Assembly (NCBI GenBank): GCA_002449265.1
Contig: DKCV01000025.1
Span: 105,073-169,072 of the forward strand
From: Caryophanales bacterium UBA6865
GTDB taxonomy: Bacteria > Bacillota_I > Bacilli_A > RFN20 > CAG-826
Reading direction: 5' to 3'
DNA length: 64,000 nt
Positions 37,901-46,280 of this stretch are shown here, piece by piece (position 1 is the first letter of the stretch; every line of letters starts with the position of its first letter). The notes under the pieces were generated by a model that saw only the letters and a program-made list of their open reading frames with translations, was not told the origin of the DNA and ran no database searches. The translations under genes were made by a program, and so were the position numbers.

Positions 37901-37945
37901 CGATAATCCAACGATAAAACCAATCTTTTTCTTAGATTTCTTCAT
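34910..37945 (-). CDS. Circularly permuted, membrane-anchored GH3 glycosidase (copy 1)
   Basis: 1011 residues. An N-terminal signal anchor (about 8-32) is followed by what is normally the C-terminal GH3 domain (SEEGIVLLKNKDNALPL onward), a Fn3-like domain (about 370-470, LIQLYYTAPYTKGGIEKSY), then the (beta/alpha)8 domain with GPGVNLHRSAFNSRN, KHFVLSEAGIN and the nucleophile in VVITDWCEG. A second membrane helix lies near 950, then a charged tail. The permuted order is known in rumen beta-glucosidases. The usual acid/base segment reads SRFATEIQSG, less canonical than in copy 2. The gene follows the lipoprotein gene by 3 bp. Substrate probably a beta-glucoside; not certain. Confidence 0.9.
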   Translation of the reverse strand: MKKSKKKIGFIVGLSINTLLVIGLIVGDFVCAKYSSFITKTLCNSNTDFSSDEAQLALSSSDEAVQKISEEGIVLLKNKDNALPLKDNEKKINLFGYSSQENAFYYGGGGSSSVTVNEEKKISLQKGLESEGFSVNTELLDAYKAFKNTRKGFTLVEPKTDFYEKVGNNGKTLLENAKDFSNVAVVTISRFATEIQSGTVEIPFTQNKDGATDESRHYLELSVEEENLINLVSENFSKTIVLLNTGNQMELGFLNNEKISGALLINYPGQSGTKALAKILEGKVNPSGKLTDTYIYDVTENPSYPNALRNGDHIHYTEDIYVGYKWYETAAHENFFATKFSKTYDDVVQYPFGYGLSYSSFHQEIVSYDLSPSASSLQKGTDISVKVKVKNTSTIEGKDLIQLYYTAPYTKGGIEKSYVNLLAFKKTDSLKPGEEKEYALTFSSYDMASYDAYDKNKNGFAGYELEKGEYEIKLMQNAHTAYGDSNNKITLNCENHLLFKRDPKTKAIISNRFGKFDADGKYINDTAYANCPIDGSNAGKSIVYLSRNDFALTYPTVATDNRSITSVLDYATKYVETAAYAGQNKPTQGVKSDAPLLLATKEDGSKASLDDLKTGKGLKWNKDLLNKLGENYNASEWDTLLDQLSEDELQTFVEGSGYGNDAAETIGKPALVDLDGPAGFNDNGGLIGSEKKSSWTAFPNETLIGQTWSTQVAELMGMAYGQEGTATGVSGIYGPGVNLHRSAFNSRNFEYYSEDATLSGALANKVIEGAKEKGTYCFLKHFVLSEAGINARKLNVWLTEQNLRENYLKPFEKAVKGGANGIMSAFNRLGATWTGGNYALIQTILRKEWKFKGVVITDWCEGASDMTVNQGVHAGNDIWLNPRDDNRCDNGLNKSLDSSWVCARRSAHNLLYTICNTYYTAMNAGVDLGIKESAQVFRWWIPALAGINVLFVGLELFFAIALLLTLKKEKNLSLANNSIQSGDITDRSLRKERDDTKRKGAASALNNPSEK

Positions 37946-37948
37946 AAA

Positions 37949-40117
37949 TTATTCTCCATAATAAGCAATTGCGACATTCTTGATGTTGATCGTAGCTTCT
38001 TGATTATCTGTCCAAGCGGTTCGATATTTGTTTTGGTATAAAATTTCATCCTTAGACTTCGTTTTTAAGGTAATGACATTATCACCTTCCTTTAATTCAA
38101 GGTCTTTAGCAACAACCGCTTTTGTGTAATGACCTAAAACGTAAACGGAAGATGTTATTCCTTGCTGTTGGAAATCACTAGGCAAAGTAATTCCATCGAA
38201 TTTAGCATCGCTTAAGAATGAAGTATCCGTTCCATTGACATTTAATGTCATGAATTTATCGGCGTACATGTCAAAACTTTCTTTGACAAAATCTACTTCT
38301 TTGCCATCTTTATCCTTCCCTTTCACTCTTTCGGCGTTTGAACATTGGGAAGCACCGACGATGGACAAACTATATTTTCCAGCATATGGAGCATAGACAT
38401 GGTATTTAAGTTCTGTATCTGCTTTTAGATCACCAATTGTACCGGACGACCATATCGAAAAATTCTTATTACTATCTGAAGCGTTTTCCAAATAATATTG
38501 CGATGAATCGTCTTTTTTCGCTCCTCCAGCAAAGCTAAACGTTTTATGAACGGTTATGGTCAAGTTCGCACTGAGGGAACCGCAAGAGATTTTGATTTGC
38601 TTTTGCTCCGTTTTGCTATCGCTAGAATCAAGCCTCAGTTCATTTAAATTTGCCGTAATGTTTTTCGTAACGTTGACATCGCCGCAAGTGCAAACGCCAT
38701 CAACTTCTATTCCTTCTAAATTTGGTATTTCGCCCTCTTCATAATCGACATTTGTTGGGTTTTTAACGATTTTTATGCTAGAGAAACTATGTTTGGCCTC
38801 GTCTTTTTTATCCCCGCAAATTAAGCATTCTTGCCAATGGCTATCCTCGTCTTTCATCAGTTGGTAACTATGGGTATGCTCACCAGCATCGATATATTCA
38901 AATGTCATCGATTTTATCGCGAAATAGGTTTCGCCATACTTTTGACTTGAACCGTTCTTGTAGTAAAAATCATTAACATTGATTTCAAAGACGTTATCGC
39001 CTTGTTTTAATCTAGTTTCCGCGAAATCAACGTCCACGAATTTAGGCATCCAAGTTCCCATTTCGCCTTTGTCCATTTGTTCTTTCGTAGTATTAGCGGG
39101 CAGCAAACCATCTTTTACATCGGTTGTAACATCATTGACGTTTAAGGTACAAGCTTGATTAAGATACATATCGCTTGTCCACCCTTTATCTGGTCGAGTG
39201 ATGTTATAACCTCCGGCATTCAAACTAATTTTTGCGTAACTTGCGACAGACGAATAAACGTGAATTCTGATTTTAGCGAGTGCTTTGATGTCAGTAATTC
39301 CATAGTTATCGCTAACGCGGTATGCATTAACATGTGTTTCATGATTCCAATCATTATCGATCTTTTGGTAACTTTTAACTGTATTCGCCTTCTCCACGAA
39401 GAATGGGAGTTCACTGCTTGTTTCTGTCGCATTAGTATGAATGGATTTGCTATTAAAATTAACCGCTATTCCCGTAAAGCCAGTAACAAGGAAAGAGACT
39501 GTTTTGTCTAAATATTTTACGATGATTGTGTGACTACCTTTTTTCACTTCATAAAGGGAAGGATTTTCAATTTTCGTTTCGCCTTCATATAGCTCAAAAG
39601 AAGTAACTTCCTTATTTTTAGAAGTATCAAAATATTGGGCTAATACTTTAATCTGCGTTAAGTCGATATAATTCCCTTCGATTGCATGTGTTTTGATGGA
39701 AGTCGTATCAACGCTTATGGATTTTAATGCCGAATTATTGACCGTAATATCGATTGAAATAGAGGCATTTTCATAAGTGAGAGTGACGCTAGTGACATCG
39801 GCCGTTAAAGGACCAGCAGGCGAAAAAGAACATTCTGCACCGCTGATTTCCTCGTCTTCTCCATCACTCCAAACCGCTTTTAATCTAGCGCCAGTCGGAT
39901 CAAACGTCTCGCCAACGTCGTAGGTTAATTTGGTAGGGTTCGCTAATAACGTAAGAGAAGTAACGGTTGGATCTTCTTCATCCATAGAGGGAGAACTCCC
40001 TCCATTATTACTACTATTTGTTCCTCCGTTAGAAGAAACGCTACAGCCAACTAGTCCACCGAGCGTCATCGGTAACAAAGAAAACAAAGAGAGAATAAGT
40101 GTTTTACTTTTTTTCAT
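37949..40117 (-). CDS. Cell-surface lipoprotein with Ig-like and carbohydrate-binding-like modules
   Basis: 722 residues. The signal peptide ends in the lipobox LGGLVGC, then a Ser/Asn/Gly linker. Two bacterial Ig-like repeats (about 50-215), a jelly-roll-like module (about 215-405), a short metal-binding-looking HSYQ...HWQECLICGDK segment near 415, another Ig-like repeat, and a second jelly-roll module (about 520-722, LKEGDNVITLKTKS) follow. The modules look like CBM6/35-type glycan binders. AAAAGGAG precedes the ATG. It sits between a LytTR-type operator and the GH3 gene, so it is probably the substrate-capturing partner. Confidence 0.85.
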   Translation of the reverse strand: MKKSKTLILSLFSLLPMTLGGLVGCSVSSNGGTNSSNNGGSSPSMDEEDPTVTSLTLLANPTKLTYDVGETFDPTGARLKAVWSDGEDEEISGAECSFSPAGPLTADVTSVTLTYENASISIDITVNNSALKSISVDTTSIKTHAIEGNYIDLTQIKVLAQYFDTSKNKEVTSFELYEGETKIENPSLYEVKKGSHTIIVKYLDKTVSFLVTGFTGIAVNFNSKSIHTNATETSSELPFFVEKANTVKSYQKIDNDWNHETHVNAYRVSDNYGITDIKALAKIRIHVYSSVASYAKISLNAGGYNITRPDKGWTSDMYLNQACTLNVNDVTTDVKDGLLPANTTKEQMDKGEMGTWMPKFVDVDFAETRLKQGDNVFEINVNDFYYKNGSSQKYGETYFAIKSMTFEYIDAGEHTHSYQLMKDEDSHWQECLICGDKKDEAKHSFSSIKIVKNPTNVDYEEGEIPNLEGIEVDGVCTCGDVNVTKNITANLNELRLDSSDSKTEQKQIKISCGSLSANLTITVHKTFSFAGGAKKDDSSQYYLENASDSNKNFSIWSSGTIGDLKADTELKYHVYAPYAGKYSLSIVGASQCSNAERVKGKDKDGKEVDFVKESFDMYADKFMTLNVNGTDTSFLSDAKFDGITLPSDFQQQGITSSVYVLGHYTKAVVAKDLELKEGDNVITLKTKSKDEILYQNKYRTAWTDNQEATINIKNVAIAYYGE

Positions 40118-40158
40118 AAAAACTCCTTTTGATAGAAAAAAACATAAATGAAAGGGCT

Positions 40159-40208
40159 TTTATAAGATAGAGAAACCGCTTATCTTGTCGAAAATGCAAC
40201 TTATCTTG
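40159..40208 (-). promoter_or_regulatory. LytTR-type direct-repeat operator and promoter of the lipoprotein-GH3 operon
   Basis: On the minus strand CAAGATAAG occurs twice (40208-40200 and 40187-40179) with a 12-bp spacer, 21 bp centre to centre. This is the geometry of AgrA/LytTR sites, whose half-site ACAGTTAAG agrees at six of nine positions. TATAAA (40164-40159) lies 14 bp past the proximal repeat, so that repeat takes the place of the -35. The start point near 40152 leaves a leader of about 35 bases. Confidence 0.75.
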
Positions 40209-40210
40209 AT

Positions 40211-41566
40211 TCACCGTTCAACTTGCTTGGACGGAAAAAGAATGTTCAAAGAGAAGATGTCGCCACGAGTTAGTAATTTCATATCCCCTTGGTATTTCTC
40301 TACGACCATTTTAATCGATTTCATCCCAAAACCATGGTAGCTCTTGTCTTTCTTTATGGTTATAGGAAGACCGTTCTTGTCAAATTTTATAGTGCCTTCA
40401 AAATAGTTCTCTATCGATATAGAAACAAGGGAATGAACGCTTTTCACGATTAGATTAATTTGCCTTTTCTTTGGATTTTTGATTTTTTGCACCGCCTCAA
40501 TCGCGTTATCAAGCGCGTTGCCAAACAAACAATACAAATCAGCGTCTAAAACAAAACTTAGTTTTGAGCAATCCGCCATAACGCTTAACTTAATGTTCTC
40601 TTTTTGACAAAGCAGACCTTTTTCGGAAAGGATGATATCTAATACTTCGTTACCTGTCGCAACATTCTGATCATAGATATTAATGATATTCGCAATCTCT
40701 TGCACCGTATCTTTTGAAATCACGTCTTGCTTAGATAGAGTCCGAATTTGGTGTTTCAAGTCATGACACTTTAGATTGATCAAATTTACGTTCTTTTTGC
40801 TTTCCTCATAACGGACTTCCGATTGATGAAGAAGCTCGGAAGTGAAATGAAGTTCGCTTTTTAATCGACGGTTATCAATCACGTAGAACTGAATATAGAG
40901 AATCATGAAACAGCTAAGAAGATTATAAATATCGACAATGATGAAATAGATTTTGTTATAGTCTGCGTTTAAGTAGGTAATCACAGAGCTAAGAATAATG
41001 CTTGTGAATAAAATCAAAGCAGCGATTATAAGCAAAGAAAAGTTATCGAAATGAATCTCTTCATCATTCACCTTTTTCCGGAAAACGAAATACACAAAAA
41101 GATATACAAGGAGGTGGATCTCTAAATATCCCATGACTTGTAGTGCCTCTACTCCTAAATCAAAAGTAAGAATCTCCTTATCGCCATAAAAACCAAGAGA
41201 AGGAGAATCGGTAAGGTTCAATAAGCGGACCGTTAAAGCGTAAATTTCGTGAGATAGGTGTTGAGTCGTATAAGAAGCGATAGAGATGAAAAATAGTTTT
41301 CTTTTCGATACATCATAAACAAAGAAAAGAGATAGAAACGCGGCAAGATAAAAAAGAAGAAACATGAAAGAAGAAAACCACCACGAATAGCTAAATCTTT
41401 CAAAAAGTGGGAAAACCAAAGACAATGCCAAGCAACATAAAGTAGTAAGAACTAGACGCAAAGCATAATGCTTTTTCTTAGGAAGACGAAACGAAAATAG
41501 ATGCATCGCGATGAGAAGCTCGAACATGAAAATCGGTTTGTATAAAAATAATTCAGTGATTTTCAT
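40211..41566 (-). CDS. Agr-type sensor histidine kinase
   Basis: 451 residues: six to seven N-terminal membrane helices (about 8-225), a coiled dimerisation region with the phospho-acceptor His in LKCHDLKHQIRTL, and a GHKL ATPase domain with LFGNALDNAIEAV and GFGMKSIKMVVEKYQGD. This is the AgrC/ComD-like class that senses peptides or membrane state. Its ATG overlaps the regulator stop (ATGA). No AgrB/AgrD pair is visible. Its stop lies 3 bp from the distal LytTR repeat. Confidence 0.92.
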   Translation of the reverse strand: MKITELFLYKPIFMFELLIAMHLFSFRLPKKKHYALRLVLTTLCCLALSLVFPLFERFSYSWWFSSFMFLLFYLAAFLSLFFVYDVSKRKLFFISIASYTTQHLSHEIYALTVRLLNLTDSPSLGFYGDKEILTFDLGVEALQVMGYLEIHLLVYLFVYFVFRKKVNDEEIHFDNFSLLIIAALILFTSIILSSVITYLNADYNKIYFIIVDIYNLLSCFMILYIQFYVIDNRRLKSELHFTSELLHQSEVRYEESKKNVNLINLKCHDLKHQIRTLSKQDVISKDTVQEIANIINIYDQNVATGNEVLDIILSEKGLLCQKENIKLSVMADCSKLSFVLDADLYCLFGNALDNAIEAVQKIKNPKKRQINLIVKSVHSLVSISIENYFEGTIKFDKNGLPITIKKDKSYHGFGMKSIKMVVEKYQGDMKLLTRGDIFSLNILFPSKQVER

Positions 41567-42276
41567 TTGTTTCCTGTCACCAGATAATTATTGAGATGAC
41601 GGATGAAATCTTGCCGTCTAGGTCTAGACAAAGCAAGTTTATCTTCGCCCACCGTCACAAAGTCATTCGTCACTTCTTTAACGTATTTCAAATTCACGAA
41701 ATAGCATTGGTTGCATAAAACAAAGGAACTATTTTTCAAACGTTCCGTATAAGTTTTCATCGTTCCATAAGAAGGAATCTTTTCACCGCTACTTAAATGA
41801 AAATAGAGATGATGATTGTATATCTCGATATACATGAGTTCATCAACATCAATCCGCTTGATAACGTTTTTATAATCGATCGTGAAAGAATAGTCGTTAT
41901 TCTTATTTAAGAAAGGCAAAGCGCGAGTCATTTTGAGTTTGAAATTATAGAAATCAATTGGTTTTAAGATGTAATCGAAAGCGTTCACCTCATATCCTTT
42001 AATCGCGTATTGCGCTAAAGAGGTGACAAAAATAATCATGACTTTCGTATCCATTGCACGAATCTTTTTAGCAAGTTCCATTCCGTCAATGGAAGGCATC
42101 TTAATATCAAGAAAAATCAAATCGTATTGGGAGCGAAATTTATTAAGGAACTTGATTCCATTATCAAAATAAGAAATATGGCAATCACGCTTTTCTGATG
42201 CAAAAAGCTGATTTAGGTACCCTTCTAAAAGGTTACCCATCTCAATCTCATCTTCCACAATGGCAATTTCAAGCAT
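41563..42276 (-). CDS. LytTR-family response regulator
   Basis: 237 residues from the ATG at 42276. The receiver domain (1-120) has IAIVEDE, the phospho-acceptor in FLDIKMPSIDG and the Lys in DYILKPID. The LytTR DNA-binding domain (about 130-237) includes DELMYIEIYNHHLYFHL and FVLCNQCYFVNLKYVKEV. An in-frame GTG at 42321 is rejected because the promoter (42299-42328) lies over it. It is the likely activator of the lipoprotein-GH3 operon. Confidence 0.92.
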   Translation of the reverse strand: MLEIAIVEDEIEMGNLLEGYLNQLFASEKRDCHISYFDNGIKFLNKFRSQYDLIFLDIKMPSIDGMELAKKIRAMDTKVMIIFVTSLAQYAIKGYEVNAFDYILKPIDFYNFKLKMTRALPFLNKNNDYSFTIDYKNVIKRIDVDELMYIEIYNHHLYFHLSSGEKIPSYGTMKTYTERLKNSSFVLCNQCYFVNLKYVKEVTNDFVTVGEDKLALSRPRRQDFIRHLNNYLVTGNK

Positions 42277-42298
42277 ACCTAATGACTTTCTATAAATA

Positions 42299-42328
42299 AA
42301 AATAGTCTTCAGTTTTTTCACTTGTCAA
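42299..42328 (-). promoter_or_regulatory. Promoter of two-component operon
   Basis: Minus-strand TTGACA (42328-42323), 18 bp, TATTTT (42304-42299). The start point would be near 42292, about 16 bases before the ATG. A single half-site-like CAAGATTGA overlaps the -35. Confidence 0.6.
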
Positions 42329-42625
42329 TCTTGATTTTTGTTTTCTAAATTCTAAAATTTATAAAATTTTAAGATTGTGCCTTTCCATAAATAAAGAACG
42401 TTTTTGAAGAACTCTTTGCTTTAATCTCTCTATTTTGTGTCGTAGGCGTTTCCAATATCGGATTATTAAGCGATTAGCAAGAGAATGAGCATTATTTTTA
42501 TCAAACTCATGTTAAAGAAAAACGACTTTTCTTTAACGAAATACTTTAAAAATCATTGCAAATCAAACTTGCTTTCATAATTTAACTTAAAATAAACGCT
42601 TGGTATTTTCTAATAGCAATAACCT
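42329..42625. other. AT-rich intergenic region with long inverted repeat
   Basis: No convincing gene. GTTAAAGAAAA (42511-42521) and TTTTCTTTAAC (42527-42537) form a perfect 11-bp inverted repeat around ACGAC. A 31-codon open frame (42485-42580, plus strand, starting MSIIFIKLML) spans it but has no well-placed ribosome-binding site and is not called. Confidence 0.5.
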
Positions 42626-42650
42626 AAAAAGGCCACCAATCTTGGTGGCC
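42626..42650 (-). terminator. Terminator of dehydrogenase-transporter operon
   Basis: Minus-strand GGCCACC (42650-42644) pairs with GGTGGCC (42637-42631) over a six-base loop, then five T. Confidence 0.92.
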
Positions 42651-42676
42651 GATTTTATTGATTAGAATCAAATGAT

Positions 42677-43681
42677 CTAACGAATAAGAGAGTTCTTGCA
42701 GTGCCCTGTCGCTAAGTATTCATCCATGTTTTTAAGTGAAACCTCAATCATGTCCACAAGCGCTAAATCTGTGGCACTTCCGATATGAGGGGTGATAAGA
42801 ACGCGAGGATAAAGGTCGATGATTTCTTGATGAAGCGCATTATCCATATGTTTTGGATCGAAGTCTTTATTGAATAAGGATGATTCTTTTTCAATGACAT
42901 CAAGTCCTAACCCTGCTAGATGTCCACTCTTGACGGCGCTTAAAGCAGCTTCTGTATCAAGCACTTCTCCTCTAGCGACGTTAATCAAAATCGCATCTTT
43001 CTTCATCCTAGCGATTTTGCTTTCATCAATGAATTTGTCATTTTTGCCTTTGATATAGGCCATATGGCAAATCACAATGTCGCTTTCTTTTAAGAAGGCG
43101 TCTAAATCAACGAATTCCACAACTTCTTTTGCTTTATCGCTTTGATAGACGTCATAACCAATCACTTTCGCACCTAGTCCTTTAAACAAAGAAGCTGTCG
43201 TCGTTCCAATGCGACCACATCCTAAAATACCAACCGTGCACCCTCTTACTTCGCGAGAGAACATTTGGTTTGTGACTTTAAAATGGCCGTTATGGGTTTG
43301 ATCAGTCGTGTAAGCGACATTACGCAATAGTGACATAGCAAGCGTCAAAGCGAGCTCACTAATTGCATTTGGGCTATAGCCCGGAACATAAGCGGTTTCG
43401 ATGCCAAGTTCCTTGCAAGCGGCTACATCAACATGGTTATACCCCGCGGTGCGGGTAAGGTAATACCTTAGCCCCGCATCGTGAAGGAGTTTTAAATGGT
43501 CGCGGTCCACAACACAGTTACCGCGCACCATGACAATTTTGTATCCTAGAGCAAGTTCATAATTTGAATTATTTAAATACTCCGGACGTAAAATCAAATC
43601 GTAATCGTATTTTTTTCCAAGTTTTTCAAAATATGGTTTTTCGTATTCGCGAGCGCCAAAACAAATAATTTTTTCTTTCAT
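42677..43681 (-). CDS. D-2-hydroxyacid dehydrogenase, probably D-lactate dehydrogenase
   Basis: 334 residues. The NAD-binding fold shows VGILGCGRIGTTTASLF followed by an acidic IGYDVY. The catalytic set is present: Arg in NVARGEVLD, Glu in VIEKESSLF, and His in ITPHIGSAT. The N-terminal CFGAREYEKPYFEKL and TAGYNHVDV match fermentative D-LDH. AGGAGC precedes the ATG. The AEC transporter gene lies 13 bp upstream in the same operon, which fits carboxylate exchange. Confidence 0.92.
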   Translation of the reverse strand: MKEKIICFGAREYEKPYFEKLGKKYDYDLILRPEYLNNSNYELALGYKIVMVRGNCVVDRDHLKLLHDAGLRYYLTRTAGYNHVDVAACKELGIETAYVPGYSPNAISELALTLAMSLLRNVAYTTDQTHNGHFKVTNQMFSREVRGCTVGILGCGRIGTTTASLFKGLGAKVIGYDVYQSDKAKEVVEFVDLDAFLKESDIVICHMAYIKGKNDKFIDESKIARMKKDAILINVARGEVLDTEAALSAVKSGHLAGLGLDVIEKESSLFNKDFDPKHMDNALHQEIIDLYPRVLITPHIGSATDLALVDMIEVSLKNMDEYLATGHCKNSLIR

Positions 43682-43694
43682 AAATAGCTCCTAA

Positions 43695-44855
43695 TTAGGC
43701 AACAGTTGGGAAGAATCCCGTGGAAGTAAGCAAAGTAAGCACAAGCACCCAAATCACGATACCAGGCACAGCAAGAAGCGTGCTAATGACGGAAGCATCA
43801 GATGCCATTTGTTTTTCTTTATCAAAATTAATGCAATAAGCAACGGCAACCGTGGCTGGAGGTACCATCCACATCATGATACTGGACTGAACCGTAGCAG
43901 CACTGACAAGTTCAGGATGCCCACACGCTGTAGCAATAGCTTCAATCGCGGCTAAAACTCCTAATACGATAAGCGGGGCACCAAATACCTTGATGGCACT
44001 ATAAATCCAAGCGTGTTTATCGGTAGCAGCATCTTTAATCGAAGCATTGCCCAAAGTGCAACCGATAGCAAGCCAAACTAGAGGTGAGGAAAGGCTACCA
44101 AGTAATTTAGCGACTTGGAAGAGCCAAGGAAGAGTAACGTCAAAACGCCAGAAGGCGACTTTTGCAGCACTTTCGTAAGCGATTTTTGGGTCAGGCGATA
44201 ACCAGTCTTTACGAACCATGGCCGATCCAGGAATAACCTGCAAGAACCAAAGCACTAATCCAACTAGCGTAGCGATGATGACCGGGTTAAGGAAGATTTT
44301 CTTTAAAGTTTTGCCCAAAGAAGTTTCTTCGCTTTCTCCAAACTTAACGCCAGAAATAGCCATATAAGCATAGCTATAAAGGAAAACGCGATACGCAACG
44401 TTAAGCATGTTACTGTTGTTATATGCTTGTGTACCAAAGATCGCACTGATTAAAGGCTGAGCAAAGAAGGTCGTTGAACCAAAGGCGAATAAGATACAAA
44501 GAACCGTTCTTTTTGTTGGGTCTTTCACCCAAATGAAAATCAGTTTCGCGAGGAAGATAAATAAGATATAAATCACAAATCCAAAAACAAGATTGAAGAT
44601 TGCATCAATACCTTGCGAAGCAGTGTAATCGCTCATAAAGCCAGTAAAGGCTAAGCAAGGGAGAGCGACAGTCATAACGACTTTGGTGAGGATTTTTCCT
44701 GTGCCCTCCGGGAAAATCTTTTTCTTTGTGAGAATGAACCCCAAGAAAATGATGATGATAGTTTTAGCGATAGCCGTCCATAAGCTCGTATTGCTCATCG
44801 CCTTAGCGATATTCGAGCCCACGTCTATCGAGCCTTCTAACATATACGTTTGCAT
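43695..44855 (-). CDS. AEC-family transporter
   Basis: 386 residues, about ten membrane helices in two halves, with ALPCLAFTGF in the first half and WMVPPATVAVAY in the second, typical of the auxin efflux carrier family (malate and related permeases). AAGGAGG lies five bases before the ATG. Operon with the D-2-hydroxyacid dehydrogenase suggests lactate, malate or a related acid as cargo. Confidence 0.88.
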   Translation of the reverse strand: MQTYMLEGSIDVGSNIAKAMSNTSLWTAIAKTIIIIFLGFILTKKKIFPEGTGKILTKVVMTVALPCLAFTGFMSDYTASQGIDAIFNLVFGFVIYILFIFLAKLIFIWVKDPTKRTVLCILFAFGSTTFFAQPLISAIFGTQAYNNSNMLNVAYRVFLYSYAYMAISGVKFGESEETSLGKTLKKIFLNPVIIATLVGLVLWFLQVIPGSAMVRKDWLSPDPKIAYESAAKVAFWRFDVTLPWLFQVAKLLGSLSSPLVWLAIGCTLGNASIKDAATDKHAWIYSAIKVFGAPLIVLGVLAAIEAIATACGHPELVSAATVQSSIMMWMVPPATVAVAYCINFDKEKQMASDASVISTLLAVPGIVIWVLVLTLLTSTGFFPTVA

Positions 44856-45075
44856 AAAAGCCTCCTTAATTAGATAGACGTTTTTATTCTAGGATGAAAG
44901 AAACCTTTTGCAATCATAACAATAAGAAAATAACTACTTCTATTTCTTGGTAATTTAATGAAATAAGTAATGGAAATAATTAAAAATATCTCCGCAATAT
45001 AGGCATATATAATTGATTTTTAGAGAGCTTTCGAAAAGATTATAGCAATACGATCTTAGGGATTTAAAGAACTAT

Positions 45076-46215
45076 TTAGCGGCGAATCAACTCTAAATAA
45101 TAGCAATTTGGGCCTTCTTCATAATGATGGACGTTGAAAGAAGAAAATTGCTTTGCTTCTTCTAAAGGCGAAAGGAGTTGACGCGAAATTCCGTTCGGCG
45201 TTCCTGCGTGGCACTCGTTAATGCTTTCTTTTGAAGCATCAAATACAATCCATAACGAGCCACCCTTTTTTAAACATTTTTTAGCGTGAGAAGCAAACTT
45301 CTTAGGGTTTTTAAAATGCGGATAAGCGTCAAAGACGATAAGAGTGTCATAGTCTTTCCCTTTATAGGCGTAAAAATCAGAAACAAAATAATTCACACCA
45401 GCGTTTTCTTTTTTCTTTCTAGCTTCTTCAATCATCTTTGGCGAGATATCTAGCGCATCAATCACCGCGCCTTTTTTTAGTAAATAGCCATCAATCACGC
45501 CACTTCCGCAGCCAACATCTAAAACGCGTGTTCCTTTTTCAATGTGGACTTTAGAAAAGATCATCGCTAGTTTTTCATCGCTAAATACTCTTTCCTTTCC
45601 CCAAAGCGGAGCAAGAGAATCAAAATATTGAATTTGTTTTTCATTGTCACTAGGTTCGGTTTTAAATAAAGGGCTACGATCAATGCATTTAACGAAACGT
45701 GTTTTGGAAAGAGAAACAATCGTGGCAGGTATCAGAGTAAGTTGAATAATCCACGCTGGCCAAGAAATCACAAAATAGACGCTGAAGAATTTTTCCAAGG
45801 AATAGCGATTGTCAATACGTCCAAAAATAAATAACAAATAATTGGTGAATCCACCAAAAATTCGTCCAATCAACATCGTAATAATAAGCGTTAAATATAC
45901 ATCGATAATAAGATACCTTGTATGAATGAGACGAAAGAAAACCCCACTGCATAATCCGTAAAAGAAAAGTTCGATCATCATGCCAGGAAGAACGGAAATC
46001 ATAGGCATCCCCATAAATAAAAACGATAATAAAGGGCATAATAGTCCTACAATCGCTCCATAAAATGGACCGCAAATAAACCCAGTCATAATCACGGGTA
46101 AATGCATCGGGGCAAAGATACTTCCTCCATTTGGAATCATGTGAAAACAAAGCGGCAGCAAAATCCCCATCGCCACCATCGCTGCTGTTATCGTTATTTT
46201 TTTGGTAGGAGTCAT
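45076..46215 (-). CDS. ECF transporter S-component fused to SAM-dependent methyltransferase
   Basis: 379 residues in one frame. Residues 1-190 form five to six membrane helices with the ECF-S-like IFAPMHLPVIMTGFICGPFY and AIVGLLCPLLSFL. Residues about 205-379 are a class I methyltransferase: VLDVGCGSGVIDGYL (SAM loop), ALDISPKMIEEA, and LIVFDAYPHF. An ECF-S protein captures a vitamin or metal for the shared energising module; the attached enzyme may modify the imported molecule. GAGGT precedes the ATG. Divergent from the CsoR-like gene with overlapping promoters. Confidence 0.82.
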   Translation of the reverse strand: MTPTKKITITAAMVAMGILLPLCFHMIPNGGSIFAPMHLPVIMTGFICGPFYGAIVGLLCPLLSFLFMGMPMISVLPGMMIELFFYGLCSGVFFRLIHTRYLIIDVYLTLIITMLIGRIFGGFTNYLLFIFGRIDNRYSLEKFFSVYFVISWPAWIIQLTLIPATIVSLSKTRFVKCIDRSPLFKTEPSDNEKQIQYFDSLAPLWGKERVFSDEKLAMIFSKVHIEKGTRVLDVGCGSGVIDGYLLKKGAVIDALDISPKMIEEARKKKENAGVNYFVSDFYAYKGKDYDTLIVFDAYPHFKNPKKFASHAKKCLKKGGSLWIVFDASKESINECHAGTPNGISRQLLSPLEEAKQFSSFNVHHYEEGPNCYYLELIRR

Positions 46216-46245
46216 AAAATTACCTCGAGAGGAATTTTGCGATGA

Positions 46246-46276
46246 TATAATGGTTTCACAACCCCCAGGGGAGGTT
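46246..46276 (+). promoter_or_regulatory. Divergent promoter with CsoR-like G/C-tract operator
   Basis: TATAAT (46246-46251) is a -10 for the CsoR-like gene and reads nearly the same on the other strand. AACCCCCAGGGGAGGTT (46260-46276), an imperfect inverted repeat with a G/C core and AT flanks as in CsoR-family operators, covers the leader and contains the ribosome-binding GGGGAGG. Confidence 0.5.
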
Positions 46277-46280
46277 ATTT

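Noticed and set aside
42279..42321. GTG start giving a longer response regulator
   Set aside because: The -10 box lies over this segment and the receiver domain begins cleanly at 42276.
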